A stretch of 64,000 nt of DNA from Microbotryum silenes-acaulis. Its lineage: Eukaryota; Basidiomycota; Microbotryomycetes; Microbotryales; Microbotryaceae. The position numbers and the translations under genes were made by a program. The notes under the pieces were generated by a model. The model had not been told where the DNA came from, did no database searches, and worked only from the letters and a program-made list of their open reading frames with translations. Shown one piece after another: positions 34,022-48,900 of this stretch (its first letter is position 1; the number at the start of each line of letters is the position of its first letter). The DNA lies in contig QPFY01000004.1 in assembly GCA_003665825.1 (NCBI GenBank), positions 1,860,001-1,924,000 on the forward strand, written 5' to 3'.

Positions 34022-35117
34022 GGGTGGGATGTGAATAACTCTGGATTGGAAGTAGGCGTTGCCTTAATTTACGGTTTGATCTCTGCTTAGAAGGACAATG
34101 GGTCCACATCTTTTAATTCAATGGAGTGATTTCGGTGCTTTGTCTTTGGGTAGCGACGAGCGACACACTTTTGCTCAACAGGGGTTGGGGTCATTCAAGC
34201 GAAAACTATGAGGCGGAAAAATGGTTTTGTTAAAGGGGGCGGCCCCTCCGGAAATGCACGGTCCACCTCCGAGAGGGGGTCCAACTGCTTTAGGTTTATC
34301 CCCCACATAGATCGCTCGAGTCATTCCGCGGTCCGAACATCACCTTCAAACATTCATGATACCGTCTATCTCAAGCACATTCTGACGCTTCGAAACTCCA
34401 AGAAGCGAGGCTTTGGACAAATTCAGTCCAATTGATCACGCGGGGTGGCGCCGCGTTTAACATCGCCTTCATGGATAAACCTGACCCCCTTTAGAAATGG
34501 AGTGGATCCAGAACGGTTCCGGTCGTTTGAATTCGATTCATAACACCTCATTCTAAAACCCGGAATCGAGGCAGCCGGTTCTGAACCGAATCCAACCTGA
34601 CTCGGATCTGAACTCCAAATCAATGACACCATTCTGAAACGATCCTTACGATCCTTAAACCCAGGGGGTAGGTTTTGCTACTAGGGCCCTGTCCACGTCT
34701 CGAGTTTTCCCCCCTTCGTCTCAGGAGTTGGGAACCGGCGGTCCCTATATCGTGGCCATGTAATCAGGTAGTAGGTCCTGGGTTCGGAGGGTGAGCCGGA
34801 GAGTTTCTCGGTTTCTTCCCGTTCTCTTCTCCTTGGAGAAAACCACATGTTATTGTTTTCAAGTGACGATTGTTAAAATCGGATTTCGAGACGTAAATCG
34901 AGTTGGATGCCATTCGTGCGCGTGCTGGGAACAAATTGAACATGCATTGGACAGGGAGGTTTGCATCCTGCAGACAAAGATTGAGCGGCCAGAAGGATGA
35001 AAATTTTAAACGTCTAAGAAAAAGAGAAAGCGATCCAAAAGTCGACTAGTGAAACAAAGCGCAAACCGTCGAACCCACAAACAAGTGATCAACCTCCCTC
35101 ACGGAACCTTGATGTCT
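34022..35117. other. intergenic, nothing recognised
   Basis: Only short frames with no family resemblance; no repeat longer than about 20 bp noticed. The right end is the 3' flank of BNA4. Confidence 0.4.
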
Positions 35118-37130
<2,013 letters not shown>

Positions 37131-37220
37131 GTTGGTCGAGAGCAGCGAGGTAGAGAAGGGGGAGAGAAGGAGAGTGAGAGAGGTGAGTGAGTCGGGTGAG
37201 CGTCCGTGTCAGAGTGGGTG

Positions 37221-37396
37221 GGGGTAAGGGGTAAGGGGTAAGGGGTAAGGGGCAGAGGGGCAGAGGGGCAGAGAGGGGCAGCGAAAGGTGTCGCACGCGC
37301 GCGTACGGGCAGACGAGCCGGGGTCACTTATTCCAACTTACTCCTACTTACTCCTACTTACTCCTACTTACTCCTACTGACTAATACTTACTCCTG
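37221..37396. repeat. short tandem repeats upstream of BNA4
   Basis: Four to five copies of GGGGTAA (37225-37252), three of GGGGCAGA (37250-37280), and five to six of the 10-mer TACTTACTCC (37334-37396, last copies degenerate). All lie in the BNA4 promoter/leader. Confidence 0.85.
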
Positions 37397-37789
37397 GCGC
37401 ACTCGGCCGACTCCCGACCGAGATGTCCCCTCCTAATTCGTGGTGATCTTTTCGAGTTCATAGTGTAGCGACTTTAGTTTTCCCTCTATTTTCTCCGACC
37501 CCCCTGAGCGGGATTAGGACGTCCAAGCTCAACAAACGGGCGGTGTCGTCATGTCGTCATCGGAGTCTGGCTGGAGCTGGCCGGAGCGTAAGCTCAACTA
37601 AGCCCTCCCTCTGGGAGGGGCTTACGAGTTATCGGCGCGCTTGGCCCAGTTGCCCTCCGAAATTTCAAGGCCATTTTGGGGTGGTTTTCTGTAACTTGGC
37701 AAGTAGGCGCATTCATGCAAAAGTGAGTTATACTATTTTTATTTATGCCTCAAAAATCATACCTCAAGTGGCGAAAGCTTTCATAAGCT

Positions 37790-38300
37790 GTGGGTGGAGC
37801 TGCAGCGATCCGAAGTCTGCGATTTCGGTCGATCGGGCCTCAGATGGTCCGAGCGCATCGTGTAATTGGCGCTCTCATCATCGGCGAGCCTGCTCCGTTC
37901 GGCTTGATCCCTTTGCGTACGCTTCGCTGTTCTCCTCTTTTCACGATGATCCGTCGGCCACGTCAAGCGCGACAATATCTAAAACCGAAAATGACCCGAA
38001 TAAGCAGACGCCATACCTCATCAACTCGCCAGAACAACCGCCGCGAGGCGGATCTATTCGCCGAATTTCGTAGCCGCGATCTCTCGCTATGTCAATACCT
38101 GTCGTGGTACTTCAGCCCATCCACACGATTTGAAGGCGTTCAAACACACCGACCAAAGCTGTTCAACAGCAACTGGCCTAGCCTCAAGCGTGTACTTGAT
38201 CTCATTCTACGACTTGCACGCGAGGATGGCGAAGAGTCACGCAGCCGAATGACTGGATCGCCGAGCAGGTGGGCAACACTTCGTACTTCTCGGATTGATT
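37790..38300 (+). other. candidate coding stretch inside TIR element
   Basis: The plus-strand frame contains READLFAEFRSRDLSLCQYL, SWYFSPSTRFEG and LFNSNWPSLKRVLDLILRLA, which read like a folded helical protein rather than noise. A possible donor (GAGCAG|GTGGGC) ends it near 38268. There is no start or partner exon. It may be part of a transposon protein; no family is assigned. Confidence 0.3.
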
Positions 38301-38576
38301 CTCCGGATTCAATAAAGCTACTGAATTCAACTTTGCCCAATCTGCATTGTTGATATGCATTTCAGGAGACTTGACACGCAGCAAACAGGAAGGAAAATCA
38401 ACACATGTGCACTTCACTTACACAGGTCAACCGGCACATACGATCAGAATGAAGGAGATCGTGTGATTGGGGTCGTCCAACTGCCTGTACAGCTCGCCGT
38501 CTCTCCAGGTCTCCTCCCGCTTTCTTTCCCTTTCGATTGAGATTGGCAGCCTGAAGGAAGCATGTGACTGCGGAAA

Positions 38577-39062
38577 TCAGCACGGATGTCGGTCCAGCAA
38601 GCCCAGTCGGCAGAAAAACTCACCTGATGATTGCTCAGTGCATTCCGTGGTGACGGCCCGGCGTCCATAAATGAGATACATTGCTTCGAAAATAACACTT
38701 TTGCCTGAACCTGTTGGCGCTGTGACGAACACAGCGTCATATCGATCCCGGTTCGCAAATTGATCGAGTTCGAAAAGTGCAGCAATGCCCTCGATCAGCA
38801 CAGGCCGGGGGGTAGAGTCCTCGCCAAGACTTTCGCCCATAATAACTTTGATCTTCTTGCGTAATTCGCTGGAATCTCGTCGGTCCTCGTGACTCAAACG
38901 TGGCCTCCAGTGACCGAGAACGGTTGTCGGATTGGTTAAATGATTCGGTGCTGGGGTCGTAGGACTGGCCCTTGAAGCTGATCGCAAGGGAGACGCCCTG
39001 AACTCAATTGATGGATGTCGACGGGGCGGTCCCCTAACCGGCCTCGGTGTTTGTACCAACAT
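38577..39062 (-). pseudogene. helicase-like N-terminal fragment
   Basis: The frame encodes a disordered start, then LRKKIKVIMGESLGEDS, a Q-motif-like region and a Walker A motif in AVFVTAPTGSGKSVIFEAMY. This resembles the first ATPase motif of RecQ-like/telomere-linked helicases. After a GTGAGT donor, the next plausible exon (38583-38400: FLQAANLNRKGKKAGGDLE) does not look like a helicase, and no motif II-VI follows. It appears to be a truncated helicase captured by the TIR element. A very distinct ATPase is possible. Confidence 0.4.
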
Positions 39063-39586
39063 GGCTCATCATGAGGGGAGGTGCGATGGTTGGGTGGAGG
39101 AGAGAGAGGATGCGTGAGGCGCGGCCGGGCTTAAGTGACCTGGATCTATGCAGCCTTCGACGCGGACTGGACTACGACTGGTCCGTGCGCCGACCTGCGT
39201 CTCGTTCGGAATCAGTTGATTCAAGCTGTTGTAGCGAGATGATCAAGCGTTCCTAGACTTCAAGCTTCGGTGAAACCTCATTAATAATGATGAAGTAAAG
39301 ACGTATCCCTCCAGTTTTCAGATAGCACCAATATGTGCCATGCTACAGCAAGGGGGCACTTTTCAGGGCCAAAATTTCGGAGGGCAACTGGGTGGGCCAA
39401 GCGCGCCGATAACTCGTAAGCCCCTCCCAAAGGGAGCTTAGCGGGAGCGTATTTCACGCGCATGGCCAGCAAGCAGCGCACCAGAAGGCTCCCTCTCTTC
39501 TCTGCCTCACCTCCTATCGCCACCCACATTGGACCGATATCGCCTTCAACCCACACCCTAACCCACATCCCAGTTCATCGACGACC

Positions 39587-40855
39587 ATGTCGATGCTCAA
39601 CAAGTTCTCTGAAGCGGCCAAGAAAGTCGGTACGCAGGCGACCGCGTTCGGTAACACCGTCGCGAGGGAGGTGCAAGAGGGCGGACAGAAGACCTTAACC
39701 GGGTTCAAGTTGGAGAATGAGGTCCGTTCAGGTCGGACAGGGGTACGGAGTGGGTCAAGTGTGGAGCTGATCACGGCGTACTGTTGTTGACGTGGCAAGT
39801 GCGCCAAGTCGGCCAAGATCCTCGCCAGCTTCCTCGCCGACCCCGAGAATCCTGAATCAGGTCAGTACCGGTCTTTGACAGCGTATCATTTCCCATCCGA
39901 TCCCTTAGCATTCTCCCCCACTCTTATCCAACAGCCCTCAACGCGATCCCCAAAGCCGTACTCAAGAATGCCAAGGGGTCAGTCGTCCTTATCCGTTCCT
40001 CTTCAAGGCCGAGCCCTCCCACCTTCCTCCACCTCACACCCCACTAATTTCGTCCCGCGTTCCCAACCCCCAGTCTGGCCATCTTCACCGTCCTCAAAGC
40101 CGGCTTCGTATGGTCCGGCAAGGCAGGATCCGGTGTCGTACTCGCTCGCCTGGAAGATGGCACCTGGTCCGCTCCGAGTTGTATCGCTACAGGTGGAGTC
40201 GGTTTCGGGCTGCAGATTGGTGCGGATTTGAGTGAAGTAAGTGCGAGTTTTTTCAAGTCAAACTTGTGCTCATTACGGTCCTTATCGAATCTGTTTTCGG
40301 CGTCTTTGGCTCGGCGCGCTTGGGCATGGAAAGAACTTTCTTAAGAGCCCCCTCCTTCCTGGGAAACTGATCACTCCCTCCTTTGAACCCAACCAGTTCG
40401 TCATCGTGCTCAATTCTACCGAGGCCGTCAACGCGTTCGCAAAAGGTGGTAACTTAACCCTAGGAGGTGCGCTCTCCGCCGCCGCCGGACCTATCGGTGT
40501 CGGAGGCGCAGTCAACACCGCTATCATCAACCCAGCCCCGATGTTCACTTATTCGAAATCGAAAGGTCTTTTCGCCGGTGCTTCGTTGGAAGGTACGATG
40601 TTGATCGAACGCAAGGACGCGAATAAAGATTTTTATGGACAACTCATCTCCGCCGTCGATTTGTTGGGAGGTAAGATCCCACCTCCCGAAGCGGCGAGTG
40701 CGATGTACGAAGCGATCGAAGCGGCCGAGGGGGTAGATGAGACTGGTTTACCCGATCAGGCTTATGTGGTACCGGAAGGTACGGTGGCGGAAACGACTCC
40801 GTTGGCCCATGGGGTTGGGTCCGGAATACCGATGTTTGATGCTTCCAAGCAGTAG
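39587..40855 (+). CDS. SYLF-domain (Ysc84-like) protein without SH3
   Basis: Five exons; the first is 39587-39721. The second starts at TGCGCCAAGTCGG. Donors GTCCGT, GTCAGT, GTCAGT and GTAAGT all keep frame. The SYLF domain is plain: NAIPKAVLKNAKGLAIFTVL, KAGFVWSGKAGSGVVLARL, TGGVGFGLQIGADLSE, FVIVLNSTEAVNAF, GGNLTLGGALSAAAGPIGVG and YSKSKGLFAGASLEG. SYLF proteins (yeast Ysc84/Lsb3, animal SH3YL1) bind phosphoinositides and actin at endocytic sites. Those have a C-terminal SH3 domain; here the protein ends about 60 residues after SYLF (GIPMFDASKQ) with no SH3, as in several other fungal paralogues. Confidence 0.88.
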
Positions 40856-41223
40856 GCCTAGTTCACGATCCGCTTTAGGCTCTTGGCTTGTTTTTTCTTT
40901 CTTTGTATCTAGTAAATACGATCTCCTGTTGGATCTGTTCATTCCGTTATAATGCTGCACACCCGTTCCAAAGCTTTGGCTGCGTCTGCGTCGAGAGGGG
41001 CCTGAATTGGCTGGCATGCGAGAAAAAGGCCCGAGTTGCCCCGACTAAAACGGACAGATCTCACAGCCTCAAATAAAAAGGGAAAAGAAAACGTTGGTAG
41101 AATTGACAACACGTACAAGAAAACGCCTCAAATTTCCGGGAGGCAAAAAAAGAAGACACCACACCACGAAAGCAGCTAAGAAGACTTTACGACTCGGAGG
41201 GACGGATTCCCCCCCGACCGACA
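40856..41223. terminator. convergent 3' region
   Basis: The SYLF gene (+) and the TBC gene (-) converge here. AT-rich words (AAATAAAAAG at 41071) could serve polyadenylation. No gene seen. Confidence 0.4.
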
Positions 41224-44200
41224 CCTATTCCCTCCGTTCTTCAGGGAAGATACCCAATTCCTGCTGCAAATCATTAACATGCTTCATCCTCAACGTCGAG
41301 ACTTCCCGATCCTTGATCACCGCTTTCAAGTCCTCGCAGGCGATCTATGCGAATACGGGCCACAATGGGGGACTGATTCGTCAGTTCCTCCCTCACCCAC
41401 CCCGAAATCGGGTGAAGAATTTCAGGAAGCAGACGCACTTTGAGCAATTTATCGACTTGGTATAAATGCGTCGTCATGGCTCTCATAAGCGCATAGAGAG
41501 TCGCGGCTGAATCACAAGAGAGGATTTCGGTTTCGTGCAATTTGAGGATGGCGACAGCGACGCGGAAGAGCATGACCGTGCCGAAGACGAAGATGAGGTC
41601 CCAAATCCGGAGGAGGGTCTGGTAGGAGGAAGAAGACTGAAGTTTAAATCTTTGAAAGAGAGCGCAGAAAAAGGGAAGGGGGGGACTCACTTGGATCGGT
41701 AAAGCATCCGTGAACAAACTCAAGAACCATCCGAACGTGATCGCTGGTAATTCGACACCTAGATCTTCGAGGTGGGCGGCGAGGTCGGGCATGAGACGAA
41801 CGACGAGAGTCTTGAGGACACGCTGGTCCGCTTGGGAGACGAGGAGGTGAGAGGTGTAGTAGTCAGATGGAAGGATTTTCTGTGGACAGTCCGAGGATTT
41901 GGGTCAGTTTAGAACCCGAACGACGATGCAACTCAGGCTGGCGAGAAGAACGCACCTCAATGATGCAAACCAAGACCCAAAACGCATCCTCTTCGGCAGG
42001 GTGAGTGAGCAAGAGGGTAGCAGTGAGATTGTTCATGCCTTGACAATAGCCGATGAGAGGGTTGTGTCGAGAGTAGGCAACGAGAACGTTGCGCAGTTTG
42101 GCGACGCCGGGCCCGGTGCCGGCGAAAAAGACGTTGGTGGGGAAAGTACGATGACCTACAGGAGTAGGAGGATCGAATATTAGTATCACAACCCTGTTCG
42201 GAAGTTCAACATTCGCAGAGCTCACAGTCCATATCGATCTGATTCAGGCACTGATTCTCTTCATTCTTGTGCGCCAACAAATCCTGATACACCCCCGGCT
42301 CACGCGCCTCGTTCGCTCCGGAGCATTCAGCCCAGATCCTGTGAGACAACGGAAATCACGCTGAGTTTCACGTTCACGCGGCACAGCGATTGAGTAGGAC
42401 TCACTTGGGTCGATAAGCGATCGGTACGCCTTTGCGAACAAGTTGTTTGAACTCGGCCCAATCCTCTTTCCCTGACTTGCCATCGACGCCCATCTGACTG
42501 ACGCCGACTAGATCTTCGCATCGCCAAGCTTGTTCATCCGCCGTTGCTCGACTTTTCGATTTATCGCCCTCGTCGTCAGAACTACTGGAAAATGCATTGA
42601 TCTGATCCGATTGCACGACGACGCTCCTCGAAGCTCGTTTCCGAGTCGCAGCGGAATGAGTCGAGTCCTTCCCATCATCAAGACCATTATAAAGATTCGT
42701 CGATCCATTCATCCCTGACGAACCTATCTTGGCGAGTTTGGTTTGACGTTTCGAGATGAAGGTGTCCCATTCGAGTTTACGTTTTTGGTCTTGTACGTCC
42801 GACATCTCGCGCAGTTGGGTGAGGAGGCGTTTCATGCTTTGTGGACCGGAGGTGGGGGCCGTGGGGCTGGTGATTGAAGCCGTCGTCGCGGGTCGATCCG
42901 ACGAAACTGAGCTAGTGAAATGAGGTGCATGAGGAGTCGTCGATGTGGTGGTACTTGTGGAAGGCGCAAGGCTAGGAATGGGCGAGCGAGGTCCAATTGG
43001 CGAGCGAACGGTGGTAGGCGAAGAAGCCCTTGACGACAAAGGTGGTGGAATGCCCAGAGCCTCGCGCAGCATTTCCAGTTCGGCATCAAGTTCGGCTTGA
43101 CTCTGCACGGCGTCGACAGCGGGGCCGGCATCCTTTGAACCCGGAACAGCGACGATCTGATCCTCCTCGTTGTCGTCGTCGTTGTCGTGTCCCATGTCCG
43201 TGAACACCCGCCTTGACCCTCCGTTCCTCATTGATCGTTCCTGCTTCTTCCTCGCTTCACGCAACAACTTCATCCCACTGCGCACGTCGTACACGAACCC
43301 ATAGCGATCGACCATAGGACCTTCCTCTCCCGCGCTGGCTGCCTGTCCAGAAGTCGGATTGTGCAAAGCCAATGTCGGAGGTGCAGCTTCACCAGAAATG
43401 ACACCGAGCTCCATCATCGTCGGTGGGATCGCAGCAGACGAAGAGATTGTCGGCGTCATCGGAATAGGCGGGGGACTCTTCACGCATGGAGCTGCATGCG
43501 CCGAAAGAGAAACGATCGTTGACGGCGTGGACAGAGCCGCAGGAGCAGCGGGCGAGTATTTGGAAAGTGTGGGTAGCTTGGGGAACAGAGTCAAGTTCGG
43601 TTCACCGTGCGTCGAAGAAGCACCGCTCGCACGTCGCATCCCTTCCGAAAGCGATCGCGCCATCTTTGGCGAAGAAGGAGTCGAACCGAACCCAAGTGCT
43701 CGACCGAAAGCACCTTTGGCCGAAGCCACATAGCCTGGGTTCGTAGCCGCACTCGCAGGCGGAGCTTCCTTGGCGGCGGGGGTCATGATCGCTTGGACGA
43801 GGGCCGGGGACTTGCGTTCTGACAAGTTCGCCGAAACGCGTCGCCGCGCCTTGATCGTTCGATCCGCATTCCATGATGCATCTGTGAGCGACTCGGGCGG
43901 TGTCGAGATGCTAGAAGCCGAAGGGTCAGCGTCCGCGGTGGTGTCGCCGTCTTCTTGCACGACTTTCAGGCCCTGGACTAGGGTGTCGATCGTCGTAACC
44001 GGCTCTTCGATGATCGCCGCCGATGTCGAAAGATCATCATGCACGGTCGACGAGGCTTGTCTCGAACTGCGGGAGCTCCGAAACGACGACGTCCTCGACA
44101 AACTTGCCCCACCCTCGGCCGCCGAAACCAAAGCGCTGTGAGCCTGTTGATGCGAGAGACTCGGTGCAGAAGGGATCCGAGGTCGGGTGAGGATCGGTGA

Positions 44201-45940
44201 TCCAGGGCCTTCCAAGGCGCGCGGTTTTCGATCGGGTGTCGCAGACGAAGCAGAGGAAGTGTCGGATTCCGTCGGTGAGACCAAACTGCTCGTCTCGTTG
44301 GCCGAAATGGCGGTGGCCGTCGTGATCGCGCTAAGTATCGAAGCAGACGGCGGCGACGCAGAAGTTACCGGTTCTTCTGGAGGAGAGACGGCCTCATCTG
44401 GACGAGGCTGCAGTGAACTACTGCCCTTCCTCGGTCGAGTCGGAGACGTTAATGCGAAAAAGTCGCTGATCCTATTCGGCTTGGGCATTGGCGTCGCCAG
44501 CTCGTCTTCATGCAAGGCCGTCGTCGCATCGACATCGATCGTCGGCGATTCGACTCGTTCTACTCCCGCTTCGTCTCGCCCACCTGAAGATCGGATCGAG
44601 CTGGTCGTCTCGGTCTCGAAAACGGACGAAGCGAGCGTGCTCTTCTTCTCCTTGGCCCTCCAATTCTTCCACCCAATCCAACCTTCGTAAGTACCCTTGT
44701 TGGCCGGTGATGTCGTCGGATCGTCAGACTTGACGCTGTCGTTGCAGACGATCGAAGAAGTCCCCGAGGCGATGCTTGAACTGCTTTGCGCGCTGTCGGA
44801 TCGCTTGTGGCGACCCTTTTTGATATCCTTCGCTGCGGTTAAAGAATTCGGGTCGGGCACGGGTTGTGGTGGGGGCGACGAAGATGTTCCTGCGAGGAGG
44901 ATGCTGCCAAAGAGACGAGAGGACAGCGAGGCGTGGCGTCCCCGGTTCCCCGTCTTGTCCTTGCTGATCGTCGACGAAGGGATAATGTCCACCGCTGGAG
45001 TAGCCGACTCGTTCGAAGTACCTTCATTAACGGTGTCGGTCCCCGCGTTCGGTACCTGGAAAGCATTCTCTCCCATTGCTTCGGCCAGATCATCGAGGTC
45101 GAGGTCGACTTGAGAGAGGTGCGTCGCTGATGCTGGCGGTTGCTCCGAGCTCGTCTCTAAGTCCGACGTCGTCGACGATGTCGGAGGCGCTTCAGGTGGC
45201 GGTAACAATGCGATCCTCCACCCTCTGCTTCGTATCGGTGTACTTCGACTCGGCCTCCTCCCCGCCGTCGTCGTTTGGGGTGTGTCCTCGCTCGGCACAA
45301 CTCGAGCCCGAACTTTTGCTCGATCGACTTCTCCCGGCCCGACGCCCGCATCCCTACAAATGGTCTCCAACGCTTCGCATTCCCGTTGACGTGTTTCAAG
45401 TTGGGCTATTATCGAGTCTCGATCTTTGGACAAGGCCATGACGAGGGCGACGAGTTGCTCGATCGGAAGCGCGGCGAGATTCGACGACGGCAAGAGGTGG
45501 GGCGCCATGGGAAGAGCGATGTGGCTAGGCAATGCATCTGGCGCTGGGGCCAATGAAGCCGCGATCGATGGAGCAGGGGAACCAGTAGGAGTGGCGTGAG
45601 GAATGTGGCTGTCGTGGTGTACGGACGAAGCAGAACGGAGCGAGAACGATTCGGCGGACGGGGCCGCGAGCAGGATCGAGCCCGAGTCGAGCTCGCGCAC
45701 CGACTTTGAACGCGATGTCCGTCTCTCCCTCGAAGATGCTCTTGATGGGTGCTCTGATCCCGTCGGAGCTGCTGAAGTGGATGCGATCGGACTCGGGGAG
45801 GTGTCTGGTGGGGAGGCCGGGAACAGAGGCGAAGTGGATCGGTTCGGCGGTGGCGCTAGAGGCGAAGGAAGCGAGGCCGCCGTCGACTCGGAAAAGAGCG
45901 GATACCGGGCTATAGTCATGCCAGAACGTGGGTTCATCAT
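41224..45940 (-). CDS. large TBC-domain Rab GTPase-activating protein
   Basis: The first in-frame Met pair is at 45940 (MMNPRSGMTIARYPLFSES). One exon of about 3.5 kb encodes a disordered Ser/Pro/Thr/Ala-rich region of about 1180 residues with a short coiled coil (LVALVMALSKDRDSIIAQLE). The TBC domain follows over several exons: KQLVRKGVPIAYRPKIWAEC, the arginine-finger motif IDMDCHRTFP (IxxDxxR), NPLIGYCQGMNNLTA (YxQ glutamine finger), DLGVELPAITFGWFLSLFTD and LLRIWDLIFVFG. Both catalytic fingers are present, so it should be an active RabGAP. The last exon ends at 41224 (LQQELGIFPEERRE), reached by an intron with donor GTGCGT. Its Rab target cannot be told. An upstream exon before 45940 is possible. 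Confidence 0.9.
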
Positions 45941-48900
45941 GTCATAGTACGTGGCGGGGCGAGGTGAACAGCCGAGACGAGCGGACGGTGTGGGGGAGGA
46001 CCGTGCAGAGTGGGGCGATAGGGTCAGTATGCGCTTCAACGGCAGCAATGTATCCGGTCACGGGATATTATCCTGGCTTGTATCATCCTTGATGGCGAAC
46101 ACTCGATTCAGACACGCCCTCGCCTCGTACGGGTGCGACGGACAGTCGGCTCTTGGGACAGAGACTGCGCTCATGAATGCCAAAACTCACCTCGACTTTC
46201 AGCCATACCGAATCAGCCTCAAATCCGGACTCGGTATTTAGAAGGTGGCCGCAAAATCTGGCCTCGCTCTGGGTCGTAGCGCCGCTCAGCGCTCGCGATT
46301 TCTCCCTCGTGGAGCCAGGAGCCGGGCTGGGCCAATCAATGTCTGACCAGTCGAGTCGCTGAACTTGATCCCGACGATGAGAGTGACGTAGGTGGGAGGT
46401 GCGCACGCAGTCGCACGTGCGATGCTGGCCGGTCCGATTCGCCGATGTCCCGCGATATGATGCAGGAGCCAAGCGCCGAGGTGCTGATTCAAGTTCGATT
46501 ACGAGACTACTAAGTGCTCAGCTAAGTGCTGAGAGCCGCTGAGACCCGGTGACGCGTTCGCGAGACACGCGCAAGCACGCCCACCGCAAGGCACAGCACT
46601 GGCACAGCACCCGCGCGTGAGGCCGTGAGGCGCTTGAATTCTCTTGAATTCGCGAAGCCCTTGAGGTGGAATCCAGACTGATCCCGATCCAGTTCTGATT
46701 ACCGCTTCACCTATACCAAACAGATCAAGGGTAACCGAGACTGTCTTTGAACAAGTCCTTTCAGACGGACAGGCCGGGCAGAGGGGCGGCCGTGAGCTGG
46801 ATCACAGCTGCCACCTTGAACTACGACAACGGCCCACTTGCAGTGTGCGGCCCCTGTCGCACTTCTCAATCTCGGTCTCAAAAGGGCGCTAAAGTGAAAA
46901 GAGTTGACTCTACTGAAGCAATCGTTTTATCGTTTTGTGTAGAGACATGTATTGGAACGCGGGGCAGTGCGGGTGATTGAGCGATTATTCGGATCATGTA
47001 GATTACGCGACACTCAGTGATGAGCACGTGTGGTCTTTTCCGGTGTGGTACGTCGAGTTGCTAAGCCGCCGAGTCCAGCGACGTCTCTTTCCTTTCTCCT
47101 CATCACTTCCCAGGCTCTCGCCCTACAGACATGAAGCTTTTGATCGTATCCTCCTTCTTGGCGGCCTTGTTGACCCTCGTCGTCGCTATTCCTCGCAACA
47201 AGCCTAACGCACATAGTAACCTTGAGTAGTAAGTAGTGACCCAAGTGGCACGCTCATGTCGCGGACGGTTAGTGTCAGAGTGTATATTGCTGTTTCATCC
47301 CACTTGTCTTCCTGATTATGATTAGTTACTAGTTGTTGATATTAGTCGCCTCGCGCGGCTCGTGCCTGCCTCGCGCGCGCTCCCTTAGCGCTTCTCTTCT
47401 TTCTCCAACTATCTTTACTCTCATCTTCGGCTCTCGTACTTACGTATCTCGTGCCTCGGCTTCAGCTTCCCAAAAGTTAGCGTCGGCAATCCCGCCCCCC
47501 CCCCCCCCCCTCTCTCCTCCCACATTCAATTGTTAAGCTGTACAGACGCTGAGGTCTTTTTATTTTCCAGTTGCCCGGCGGCTCATCAGTGCATATTGGA
47601 GCAACAATGCGACAAGCGCGCCTTGAACGAAGACCAGCAAGTACTTCACACCGTTTCAAGTTTGACGCCCTGTGCAAACACTCAAGACGCCCTCTTGTGA
47701 TCACAGGAAAGCAGGATGTTACCATATCTGCTTCGAAAATTTTTGCATGTAGGAAACCGGCCAATAGGGAGTAGACATAAATTCAACACGGCGACTTGCG
47801 GCGCTCGGAGCCTTTCTGACGTTCAGCCCTCCCTTGTCTCGTTGCGTCTGACCTTTCAGGCTCCAGCAACGTTCAAGCTCGTCTTCTAAAGCGCTCACAA
47901 GTACGGAACGTGGTGCAAGCGAACTTTGGAAACTGTGGAAAATCGCTAGGAAGCGATACGCAGGGGAATTGCTTTTGTTTGGGGGCAGGGTCCTTTCCTT
48001 CCGTTTGGAATGTGATTCATCATGATGATCTTCGAGGGACCGTGACCCCGCCTTCGTCGCAACGAGGGCTGAATAGCTTGCTACGAGACCAGAGCAAAGC
48101 AAAACTCGCGACGCAGCTGAAAGTGAGGTGTTGGTGCACGTGCGCCGACTACGCTTTTGGATCCTTGCAGCGAAAAGACCTCCTAACTTCGACATTGGAG
48201 ACGAGGTCCGACGCGACCTATCTACCGCGCGCCCCGGCCCGAGCCCTTTGACCCAGAGCTGACGGCGGCGACGACGACGACGAGATGAAGGCAACGACCC
48301 TCGCCCGTAATGACGAGTAGCGACAACCTCTTCGGCAGCAAAAAGTGTCGAAATACACCTTGTCTGGCCATGGGGTACAGGGCTGGTTCGACATCGGCCT
48401 CAAAGTGCGATTGAGCCTCCACCCCGGATCCAGATCTTGGAGTCGCCCGTAGCCGAGAGTCGGTGGATGACGAATCGTGCAACCAGTTTCGCTCTGAACA
48501 AGTTTGCAAGCGGTTTGGTATCAAACTCAACTACACCACATTGTAGCCGCGATCCCACGTTCACGGATTCTCGACGAACCCCGATCTAACTCGATCGACG
48601 CTAGATAGTACCGGAGGAAGCTCCTATTGGGTGATGCTCTCAATTTCGGGCCAGTTTTTTTCATGTTCTGCCACATAATTCGCAGTGGTTTTGAGAGACG
48701 AACATGATTACACGATGCGATGCTCGAGCGCGATGGTCGGCCCAGTTGCAATCACTGAATTGTATGTCTCGCATGATCCCTGGTACTTCCTGCGCTTGCG
48801 AGGCAGGTTAGGCTGGGTCCTCCCTACGAGCCCGAACCGCCACCACATTTTGGCCACCACCTCCACCCACTGGACCCTGCAAGTCTTGAAGCTTCTTTGA

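Larger units (their letters stand above)
37591..39443. mobile_element. 1.85-kb TIR element with 8-bp direct repeats
   Basis: The left terminal repeat is about 37598-37665 and the right one 39372-39441, inverted. They share CTAAGC, a GGGAGGGG hairpin part, TTACGAGTTATCGGCGCGCT and TTGCCCTCCGAAATTT. The direct repeat GGAGCGTA stands just outside (37583-37590 and 39444-39451), as expected for an 8-bp target-site duplication. Such a size is made by hAT and, as I recall, by KDZ/Zisupton-type transposases. The left end carries about five extra bases between the direct repeat and the inverted repeat, so the exact tips are open. Inside are a helicase-like start (-) and a plus-strand frame. No transposase was recognised, so the element may be non-autonomous. 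Confidence 0.65.

Noticed and set aside
37221..37280. GGGGTAA repeats as telomeric DNA
   Set aside because: Only four to five copies next to other minisatellites in a promoter; not at an end and not a standard fungal telomere unit.
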